Shown one piece after another: positions 1 through 5,968 of a stretch of 11,233 nt of DNA (within the stretch, counting starts at the first letter, position 1; the number at the start of each line of letters is the position of its first letter). A program made the position numbers and the translations under genes. Source of the stretch: Candidatus Parcubacteria bacterium (GTDB lineage: Bacteria > Patescibacteriota > Minisyncoccia > Phycocordibacterales > GCA-2747955); the NCBI GenBank assembly GCA_027039745.1, contig JALUMP010000049.1, positions 1 to 11,233 of the forward strand, written 5' to 3'. Below the pieces are notes generated by a model that searched no databases, was not told the DNA's origin, and was given only the letters and a program-made list of their open reading frames with translations.

Positions 1-943
1 TTTCTGTATTATATATTTTGGAATACCCAAGCTCTAACATTAATCTGTCTGCTACAAATTCAATATATTGTTTCATTGATTTTGCATTCATTCCTATCAT
101 AGAAACTGGTATAGCCTCTGTTACAAACTCATGTTCAAACTCTACTGCTGAAGTTATAATCTCTCGGACTCTTTCTTCTGGGAGTCTTTGAGTTAAGTGG
201 TTGTTGTAAAGCATACATGCTGTGTCTGTGTGGATACCCTCATCTCTTGAAATTAACTCATTTGAGAAAGTAAGCCCCGGCATTAAGCCCCTCTTCTTGA
301 GCCAAAATAATGCCGCAAAAGAACCTGAAAACATAATGCCCTCAACTGCCGCATATGCTACAAGCCTTTCATGAAAAGAAGGGGATTTTATTCATTTTAA
401 AGCTCATTTCCCTTTCTTCATTACAGATGGAATAGTTTCTATGGCATTGAAAAGTAACTCTTGTTCTTTTGGGTCTTTAATATAGGTATCTATAAGTAGC
501 GAATAAACTTCTGAGTGAATATTTTCAATCATTATTTGAAAACCATAAATAGAACGAGCTTCTGGATATTGCACCTCTTTCATAAAATTTACCGCTAAAT
601 TTTCATTTACAATACCATCAGATGCTGCAAAAAAAGCTAAAACATAAGAGATAAAGTGTTTTTCGTCATCTGTAAGCTTGTTTTCTCAGTCATCAATATC
701 TTGCGCGAGATCTATCTCTTCTGCTGTTCAAAAACTAGCTTCTGCCATCTTATAAAACTCCCACAAATCATCATGTTCAATAGGAAAAATTACGAATCTT
801 TTGTTGTTTTCTGTTAATAATGGTTCTTTTGATTCGTCTAATACAATAGGCTTATCTCATAAATTAATTTTGTCCACGCAAAGCCCACCAGAAGCGTCGG
901 TCAAAATAACACCCTTTTTGGGTTGAAAACTTTTATCACTCAT
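1..943 (-). CDS. nrdB: Class I ribonucleotide reductase, beta (R2) subunit, 3' end cut by window edge
   Basis: The R2 subunit houses the diiron-tyrosyl radical used by the alpha subunit to reduce ribonucleotides to deoxyribonucleotides in the cytoplasm. The 314 visible residues start at ATG 943 (MSDKSF) and run off the left edge, lacking the C-terminal tail that docks on alpha. Iron ligands by family alignment are D109, E140, H143, E201, E235 and H238. The radical tyrosine is Y147 (ENIHSEVY), and D234 belongs to the radical path. The sequence strongly resembles eukaryotic-type R2 (for example ISRDEGIH and GLMPGLTFSNEL). Five in-frame TGA codons lie at residues 29, 72, 86, 180 and 184. Residues 72, 180 and 184 are Trp in human R2 as I recall it (SFWTAEE, DWALRWI), and 86 also aligns with a Trp. 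TGG is used at 60 and 214. An extended -10 lies 8 bases before the ATG. Read with standard code the gene would look shattered. Confidence 0.95.
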
Positions 944-951
944 ACATATCT

Positions 952-960
952 ATTTTACCA
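952..960 (-). promoter_or_regulatory. Extended -10 promoter of nrdB, leaderless type
   Basis: Read on the minus strand this is TGGTAAAAT, followed by 8 bases and then the nrdB ATG. There is no room for a ribosome binding site, so the transcript should begin at or very near the start codon. No convincing -35 is visible. Confidence 0.6.
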
Positions 961-996
961 CCGAAAATGCCTTTCAAAAAATCAAGTTAACTCAAC

Positions 997-1038
997 AAAA
1001 AAAAGACTTGTCCACATACAATATGTTAACTTTATGTG
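997..1038 (-). terminator. Possible weak terminator after rnhB
   Basis: On the minus strand a CACATA...TATGTG inverted repeat (1038-1013) is followed, 8 bases later, by eight T residues (1004-997). The stem is short, the loop is long and the T-tract is not directly adjacent, so this is only a candidate end for the murG-rnhB transcript. Confidence 0.3.
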
Positions 1039-1048
1039 TATAAAAAAA

Positions 1049-1675
1049 TTAAATATATTTTTTTAAAAAAGATTTGCGATGGATTTTGATTAATCCATGT
1101 TTTTTTATTGCTTCCATATGAGCTTTTGTCCCATAACCATTGTTTTTTTCTAATAAATAACTAGGAAATTCTTTAGAATATTGCACCATTCGTTTATCCC
1201 TTATCACTTTAGCTACTACAGATGATAAAGAGATAATAAATTCTTTGTCATCCCCCTTAATAATTGTTTCTTGGTATTTAAATTTTTTTGGAGCAAATAA
1301 ACCACCATCCAACAATACTTTGGTCTGATCAATATTAAAATCACTATTTATTTTTTTTATTTGTTTTAATAAATTGTTTAAAGAATTTTCTAAAGCTTGT
1401 TTAATAGACGGACTAATACCATATTTATCAATATCTTTATGAGATACAAACGAAACTGCAGAAAAAATTTTATTTTCTTTTTTTAATTTTTGAATTTTTT
1501 TGAAAAAATTTTCTCTCTTTTTTTCTGATATTTTTTTAGAATCGCGCAGCCCTTTTAATTCTTTTTTTAAAAATTTTTCGTCTTTAATTAAGATTAAACT
1601 AGAACAAACAGCCACTGGACCAGCTACTGGACCTCTACCAACTTCATCTATACCTATAACATATTTAATAGTCAT
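1049..1675 (-). CDS. rnhB: Ribonuclease HII
   Basis: This cytoplasmic enzyme nicks the RNA strand of RNA/DNA hybrids, including single ribonucleotides misincorporated in DNA. The 208-residue length is normal for the family. The N-terminal motif GIDEVGRGPVAGP supplies catalytic D10 and E11. D123 (LLDGG) and D160 (SSVVAKVIRDKR) complete the acidic site. NNGYGTKAHMEAI and HRKSF near the C-terminus are also typical. The ATG overlaps the stop codon of the upstream RNHCP gene (TAATG), which suggests translational coupling. No TGA occurs in frame and the stop is TAA. Confidence 0.95.
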   Translation of the reverse strand: MTIKYVIGIDEVGRGPVAGPVAVCSSLILIKDEKFLKKELKGLRDSKKISEKKRENFFKKIQKLKKENKIFSAVSFVSHKDIDKYGISPSIKQALENSLNNLLKQIKKINSDFNIDQTKVLLDGGLFAPKKFKYQETIIKGDDKEFIISLSSVVAKVIRDKRMVQYSKEFPSYLLEKNNGYGTKAHMEAIKKHGLIKIHRKSFLKKYI

Positions 1676-2004
1676 TAGAATTCTTTTCTTTTATTTATTT
1701 CTTTTACAATTTCTAACAAATTATCAAAATTGTCTACCCCCTCTCTAAACTTATCTTTTGATAATTCACCACATTTTTTACACTTATGAAGAATAACGTA
1801 TTTTCCTTTCTTCCCATTTATTATCTCTATCGGCTCCATAAGCCCTCCGCAAGACTCTAACCTGTCTCCAGGAAAAATATCTACATGTTTCGAAAAAAAA
1901 CACTCGGAGCAATGGTTGATAAAACCATCACCAATTATTTGGTGAGCACAATTTTCACAAATAAAATTTTCCTTTACTTTTTGAAATTTTTTTACATTAC
2001 CCAT
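1675..2004 (-). CDS. RNHCP domain-containing small cysteine-rich protein
   Basis: This 109-residue protein matches the RNHCP family, whose function is not established. The family hallmark is seen as INHCSECFFSKHVD (residues 29-42), followed by FPGDR, CGGLMEPI and a closing LHKCKKCG. Seven cysteines (16, 19, 32, 35, 52, 75, 78) occur mostly as CxxC pairs, so zinc binding is likely by analogy with zinc ribbons; that is inference. The first residue of the RNHCP signature is Ile here instead of Arg, and its Pro is Ser. It lies 40 bases after murG and overlaps rnhB, so it is probably part of the same transcript. A TATAAA sequence 9 bases before the ATG could be an internal leaderless promoter. Confidence 0.85.
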   Translation of the reverse strand: MGNVKKFQKVKENFICENCAHQIIGDGFINHCSECFFSKHVDIFPGDRLESCGGLMEPIEIINGKKGKYVILHKCKKCGELSKDKFREGVDNFDNLLEIVKEINKRKEF

Positions 2005-2044
2005 ATAAAGTTTTTTATATAAAAAATCTATTAAAAATATAATA

Positions 2045-3175
2045 TTATTTTTCGTGGCTTAAAACTATTTCTGTGATAGCTCTAGCTATTTTTTTTGCAG
2101 CATTTGGAACAAAAAATTCTGCAGCGGCTTTTTTCATTTCTTCTCTTTTTTGTTCATCACTCATCAATCTATCAACTTCATGCATTAAGACATTTTTACC
2201 TAAATTTTTCTGTCTTATTATAATAGCCCCCCCAGCTCTAGCATAAGACAATGAATTTGAAGTTTGATCCCGTGAGATATCTCTTGAAATGGGAATTAAA
2301 ATAGCTGGGATTTGTCAGTTGGCAATTTCATTAATCGAACCCGCCCCAGCTCTACTGATAACTAAATCAGCAATACCTGCTGCCATCTTAATTTTTAAAT
2401 CGCTTAAATATGGGTATACTCTATATCTTCTTTTTAAAGGATTATTTAATAAAGCTACTCCAGCTAAACCAAAAACATCATCATAATTTTTTTTACCAAC
2501 CTGGTGAATAACATTATATTTTTCTACCAAGTGAGGTAGCGCTCCTAATACTGCATCGTTTATCATCTGCGACCCCTGAGACCCCCCTAATATCAAAATT
2601 GTTGGAACTGAATGATCAAGATTAAAATAATCATAAGCCCCATCTTTTTGTTTATATTTTATCTCATCACGAATAGGATTTCCTAAATGAGCAACTTTCT
2701 TTTCATCAAAATATTTTGCTGCTTCTGAAAAAGCAATTGATATTTTTTTTGCAAATTTTCCAGCAAATAACAATACTCGAGATGGAACAGTATCTGAAAC
2801 ATGAATAACTACTGGTATTCTTAAAATTCTAGCTGCCATCACAACAGGAAAAGATACATACCCACCATTAGTAAATACTACATCTGGATAAATCTGAAAT
2901 ACTTTTACAATTGCATCTAAAACACCCCAAATAGTTTTAAATAAATCTAAAATAGTTCTAAAAGAAAAATAAAGTCTCATTTTTCCAGCAAAAATTTTCA
3001 TAAATTGCACATCGGTTTTAAAAAGTCTATCTTCATCAAAAGGAACTTCTGCCAAATAATAAATTGTTGGTTGAACAATATTTTTTTCTTCTGCAAGCTC
3101 TCTTATTTTGTCTGCAACTGAGATCAGAGGGTAAAAATGCCCTCCAGAGCCACCACCTGTTATTATTATTTTCAT
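2045..3175 (-). CDS. murG: MurG, undecaprenyl-PP-MurNAc-pentapeptide N-acetylglucosaminyltransferase
   Basis: MurG adds GlcNAc to lipid I to form lipid II at the inner face of the membrane, the last cytoplasmic step of peptidoglycan synthesis. The 376-residue product has the N-terminal nucleotide-sugar glycosyltransferase loop ITGGGSGGHFYPL (residues 5-17), then TNGGYVSFPVV, LGNPIRDEI, ILGGSQGSQ and the C-terminal UDP-GlcNAc region SRAGAGSINEIAN...DQTSNS. One in-frame TGA (2315-2317, residue 287) splits it under the standard code; the frame continues unbroken into ILIPI and YARAGGAIII. Trp is plausible at that site. The HEQN motif of the E. coli enzyme is HVSD here. It is probably the first gene of a murG-RNHCP-rnhB operon. 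A TGATATAAT extended -10 lies 6 bases before the ATG. Confidence 0.93.
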
Positions 3176-3181
3176 GTTTTG

Positions 3182-3190
3182 ATTATATCA
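3182..3190 (-). promoter_or_regulatory. Extended -10 promoter of murG, overlapping repeat unit 1
   Basis: On the minus strand this reads TGATATAAT, then 6 bases and the murG ATG. The TG and part of the hexamer lie inside the outer arm of the first palindromic element (TATATCA, 3184-3190), so the repeat contributes to this promoter. No good -35 is visible. Confidence 0.65.
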
Positions 3191-3265
3191 TAGCGAAGTG
3201 AGAGTCGAAACTATAAAGTGAATAAAATGAACTTTATAGTTTTGACCGAACGAGAGACTGATATA
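3184..3265 (+). repeat. Palindromic element, unit 1 of 3
   Basis: The inner stem pairs 3204-3219 with 3231-3246: 16 pairs, one of them a G.U (3207 with 3243), closing an 11-base loop. Outer arms TATATCA (3184-3190) and TGATATA (3259-3265) are also complementary. Between the stems sit purine-rich strands, CGAAGTGAGAG on the left and CGAACGAGAG on the right. Units 2 and 3 keep the same flanks with different arm sequences. Confidence 0.8.
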
Positions 3266-3273
3266 TACACTTC

Positions 3274-3345
3274 TATATCATAACGAAACGAGTGTTGTAA
3301 ATACAAATCTATTTGTATTTATGACCGAGTGAGTGCTTTATATAT
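3274..3345 (+). repeat. Palindromic element, unit 2 of 3
   Basis: The inner stem pairs 3294-3308 with 3311-3325: 15 pairs, of which 3296/3323 and 3297/3322 are G.U when read as plus-strand RNA. The arm core is TAAATACAAAT against ATTTGTATTTA, unrelated to the unit 1 arms. The left flank TATCATAACGAAACGAG and right flank GACCGAGTGAG match the other units. It starts 90 bases after unit 1. Confidence 0.8.
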
Positions 3346-3353
3346 AATTTTTA

Positions 3354-3426
3354 TATATCATAGCGAAGTGAGAGTTAGAAATATAAAACAAGGAACGAGT
3401 TTTAATATTTCTGACCTAACGAAAGA
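3354..3426 (+). repeat. Palindromic element, unit 3 of 3
   Basis: The inner stem pairs 3374-3389 with 3399-3415: 16 pairs with one bulged A and one U.G (3376/3413), around a 9-base loop. The left flank TATCATAGCGAAGTGAGAG is identical to unit 1. The right flank is GACCTAACGAAAG. It starts 80 bases after unit 2. Confidence 0.75.
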
Positions 3427-3432
3427 TAATTT

Positions 3433-3502
3433 CTAGATTGCTTCATATTCATTCGCAATGATAGATACTGGTGATTTTAGATTTGCAATAACATAACAAA
3501 CC
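3433..3502. repeat. Intergenic 'ATTGCTTC..CGCAATGA' repeat, 70-base copy A
   Basis: An imperfect palindrome (ATTGCTTC...CGCAATGA) is followed by a linker and TTGCAATAACATAACAAACC. About 59 of 70 positions match 11164-11233, in the same orientation, so the repeating unit is longer than the palindrome. No ORF lies inside it. Confidence 0.75.
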
Positions 3503-3503
3503 T

Positions 3504-3550
3504 GTCATTGCGAGCTTTTGGAGCGGAGCGGAAAAAGTGTGGCAATCTAG
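3504..3550. repeat. Inverted copy of the ATTGC repeat
   Basis: It begins GTCATTGCGAGC and ends GGCAATCTAG, the reverse orientation of copy A, with a purine-rich middle (GGAGCGGAGCGG). It directly abuts copy A, so the two form a larger inverted pair. Confidence 0.65.
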
Positions 3551-3558
3551 GTTTGTTT

Positions 3559-3701
3559 CTGGATTGCTTCGTTCCTCGCAATGACGGATACTAGAATTGT
3601 TTTATCTGTGCTGATTGCTAGCATTCACAATGACAGATACCAGAATTTTTTGATAGTGGTTACTTCTAGGCTGCTTCGTGCCTCCAATGATGGATATTAG
3701 A
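3559..3701. repeat. Three further, progressively decayed ATTGC repeats
   Basis: Copies start near 3559 (CTGGATTGCTTCG...CGCAATGACGG, well preserved), 3611 (CTGATTGCTAGC...CAATGACAG, degraded) and 3666 (CTAGGCTGCTTCG...CCAATGATGG, degraded). Each is followed by a GATAYYAGAA-like tail. The rest of 3176-3797 up to the efp promoter holds no gene that I can see. Confidence 0.65.
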
Positions 3702-3761
3702 AACTTCTAATTTTGTTGAATGATGTATAGTTTTATATATCACAAAATATTAAAATAAAAA

Positions 3762-3790
3762 TTTACTAGATTGCAAAAATATTATATAAT
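3762..3790 (+). promoter_or_regulatory. Promoter of efp, leaderless type
   Basis: TTTACT (3762-3767) and TATAAT (3785-3790) are 17 bases apart, a good -35/-10 pair. The ATG at 3798 follows 7 bases after the -10, so transcription should start on or next to the start codon. This placement decides the start: the in-frame TTG at 3771 lies upstream of the -10. Confidence 0.7.
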
Positions 3791-3797
3791 ACTTTTT

Positions 3798-4361
3798 ATG
3801 TTAAATTATAATGAAATAAAAAGAGGAAAAATCATAAGATATAATGACCAACCTTACAGAGTTTTAACTAACTCTATAATGAAAAAAAATAGAAACAAAC
3901 CGACAAATCAAACAAAATTAAAATCCCTAATATCAGGAAAAACAATAGAAATAACTTTTCATGCTTCAGATAAAGTAGAAGAAGCAGAAATCGAAAAACA
4001 AAATATCAAATATCTATATCAAAAAAAAGATGAAGTTTGATTTTGCTCAGAAAATGACCCAAGTGATAGATTTAATTTACATATAGATGATGTAAAAGAC
4101 CAAATAAAATATCTTAAAACAAATGATATAACAAAAGGACTTTATTTTGATGATGATTTTATAGGACTTGAAATACCTATCAAAGTTTCTCTAAAAGTAA
4201 AAACAGCACCGGATGCTGTAAAAGGTAATACTTCATCAGGGGCTACTAAAAAAGTAGTTTTAGAAAATGGTCTTGAAGTACAAACACCACTCTTTGTAAA
4301 AGAAGGTGATACTGTTGTTTTAAATACAGACACTGGAGAATATACAGAAAGAATTATTTAA
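3798..4361 (+). CDS. efp: Elongation factor P with an altered tip loop
   Basis: EF-P binds between the ribosomal P and E sites and relieves stalling at polyproline. The product is 187 residues, the normal length. The N-terminal domain reads NEIKRGKIIRYNDQPYRVL, then TKLKSLISGKTIEITF and ASDKVEEAEIE...YLY. The C-terminal OB domain closes with TPLFVKEGDTVVLNTDTGEY. One in-frame TGA (4038-4040, residue 81) precedes FCSENDPSDRF, and the frame continues to TAA; Trp is plausible there but this site varies. The tip loop that usually reads PGKG with a modified Lys reads KNRN here, placing Arg at residue 32. That resembles the Arg found in some lineages but without the flanking glycines. It faces the operon at 4445-5838 across a shared terminator. 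Confidence 0.92.
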
Positions 4362-4374
4362 TAAAAGAATTCTT

Positions 4375-4417
4375 AAAAAAAATAGAAAATTGGTTTCATC
4401 AATTTTCTATTTTTTTC
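4375..4417. terminator. Bidirectional intrinsic terminator between efp and the 4445-5838 operon
   Basis: A strong inverted repeat, AATAGAAAATTG (4381-4392) and CAATTTTCTATT (4400-4411) around a 7-base loop, is extended on both sides by an A-run and a T-run. Each strand therefore ends in a U-tract after the hairpin. It lies 14 bases after the efp stop and 28 bases after the end of the minus-strand operon. Confidence 0.8.
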
Positions 4418-4444
4418 TTCTTAACTTTTTTATAAAAAATAATT

Positions 4445-4720
4445 TTATAAATCTAATTCTTTTAATACATCATCTAAATTTATATCTAATTCATCTAATT
4501 TTTTAGAAATTTTTTCCACATCAACCTCACTAGAATTCAACTCTTGCTTTTTTTTATTTATATAAATTTCGGTATTGTTATCATCTATAATAATTTCTTT
4601 ATCTGGAACTTTATCAAAAGCAGAATTAAAAACTCAATAAGCAGATAATACCAAAACTATCAAAATAATAATGATAGCTAAAATTGGTCCATATATTTTA
4701 TCTTGTTTATATTCATCCAT
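4445..4720 (-). CDS. Small single-pass membrane protein, frame requires UGA as Trp
   Basis: This 91-residue ORF starts at ATG 4720 (MDEYKQDKIYGP), crosses a TGA at 4634-4636 (residue 29) and ends at TAA. Residues 12-31 form a hydrophobic helix (ILAIIIILIVLVLSAY then the UGA residue and VF), so the recoded residue sits at the membrane boundary, a common place for Trp. The rest is short and acidic (DKVPDKEIIIDD, then a helical DVEKISKKLDELDINLDDVLKEL). I recognise no family. It starts 5 bases after the stop of the secreted Kazal-like gene and is surely cotranscribed with it, so the two may work together at the cell surface. The frame, hydrophobic segment and tight spacing support a real gene. 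Confidence 0.75.
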
Positions 4721-4725
4721 TTTTT

Positions 4726-5838
4726 TTATTTTAAAATTTCTTTTAAATCTCCTATTATCTCTTTACTCAACCTAAATGTATTTTTTATTGCTTTTTTTGA
4801 TTCTCCTAAATAATACTTTGTGTCAGATATATTTTCTTTAGCATTACTTAAATCATCCATAAGAATAATCAAATTTAATTTCATCCATGCCTCAGTTTTA
4901 TAATCTTTTGCCAAAGAAACGCTTTCTTTCATTTCCACAACTTTTTTATCTATAGGGGCACTTGTAAGACCTTTTTGTTTTAATTCATCAACTACTGAAG
5001 ATATTTTATCAGAAGTCATTTCTGCTTTTTGAATAAAATAATCAAATTTTGGAAAAACATCTTTAGATTTTTTAAGAATCATATCCTTTTTTCTTAAAAT
5101 TTCTTGATCAACTTTCTCTTCTGAAACAGATAGGGTTGCTGTTTCTGGTTTTGTAAATTTATTTTTAATCTCAGAATTAAAAATCATTCTTCTTACGTCT
5201 TCAGAATCTGCTTTTTTTAACGACTCAACCACAAATACAGCTTGTTTAATATTTTGTTTACTATTTTTTTCTTCTCTACTTATGTTATCGGTTATTGTTT
5301 GTGGAGTAAAATAAGCTATTAAATATTGTGTTGCTGTTTGCCTAATTGGTGTTTTTTGTTTTTGGTCAATATCTTTATCTCCTACCATATCTTCAATACA
5401 TTCTCCTTCATATAAAATTTTTGCCTCATCAGCTTTAGCTTCACATTTGTTACCATAAGTCTTTAGAATAGAACTTGGGCAAGGAGCCTTGATACATTGT
5501 ATTCCTGTAAATTTTTCTGCACATACTGGAGCATATTCTAAAGTACATATTGTAGGTTTTTCCACCTCTCCTGGACAAGGTGCAAACTCACAGCTTGGAC
5601 CAACTCTTCCAACAAAGCTTCCATCTTCACATTTTTTGGCGTCCATAGTGCAAGCTACTGGCATTGCAGGCTCTACTGGGTTTGTCACTTTAGCTGGTAA
5701 AACAGCTTTAATTACAGTTGGGGTAACTCTTACTGTAGAAATATTTTTATTTATTTGACTATTGGTGCTCATAGGCATCGCAAAAGCTGCTACCGCTGTA
5801 ACAAAATATAGTATTGTAAATATTAATAATTTTTTCAT
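4726..5838 (-). CDS. Secreted protein with Kazal-like cysteine-rich module and helical C-terminus
   Basis: The 370-residue product begins with a signal peptide (MKKLLIFTILYFVTAVAAFA, likely cut after AFA). A cysteine-rich region with ten Cys (63, 70, 83, 88, 98, 106, 115, 120, 132, 147) follows. It holds a CEDGSFVGRVGPSCEFAPCP segment and then a Kazal-like stretch, CTLEYAPVC...TYGNKCEAKADEAKILYEGEC. Kazal domains commonly inhibit serine proteases, but the inhibitory role is inference. Residues about 170-370 are charged, helix-rich and without homology that I recognise. I chose ATG 5838 because the signal peptide starts there; an in-frame TTG at 5919 would put 27 residues ahead of it. This gene lacks the close -10 seen elsewhere; TATAAA at 5869-5874 would give a short leader. 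The ten Cys suggest disulfides outside the cytoplasm. Confidence 0.82.
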   Translation of the reverse strand: MKKLLIFTILYFVTAVAAFAMPMSTNSQINKNISTVRVTPTVIKAVLPAKVTNPVEPAMPVACTMDAKKCEDGSFVGRVGPSCEFAPCPGEVEKPTICTLEYAPVCAEKFTGIQCIKAPCPSSILKTYGNKCEAKADEAKILYEGECIEDMVGDKDIDQKQKTPIRQTATQYLIAYFTPQTITDNISREEKNSKQNIKQAVFVVESLKKADSEDVRRMIFNSEIKNKFTKPETATLSVSEEKVDQEILRKKDMILKKSKDVFPKFDYFIQKAEMTSDKISSVVDELKQKGLTSAPIDKKVVEMKESVSLAKDYKTEAWMKLNLIILMDDLSNAKENISDTKYYLGESKKAIKNTFRLSKEIIGDLKEILK

Positions 5839-5968
5839 AATTCTTAAAGTTAAATTTAATTTGATAATTTTATAATTTATTTCACTATATACTACAAAAT
5901 AACTAGTTTTTTCTTTCAATATTCTTAAATATTAACATATTTAAAAACAACTACAAATACTAAAACTA

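Noticed and set aside
3184..3426. CRISPR array
   Set aside because: Only three units, the 'spacers' are themselves palindromes, the flanks vary, and no cas gene is present.
3771..3797. Upstream TTG start for efp
   Set aside because: It lies upstream of the TATAAT and adds residues absent from EF-P; ATG 3798 gives the normal N-terminus.
3176..3797. tRNA or insertion sequence in the long intergenic region
   Set aside because: The hairpins do not form a cloverleaf, there is no CCA-end arm with a T-loop, and no transposase frame exists in any reading with TGA as sense.
5839..5919. TTG start giving 27 more residues on the Kazal-like protein
   Set aside because: It would bury the signal peptide inside the protein; ATG 5838 begins exactly at a typical signal sequence.
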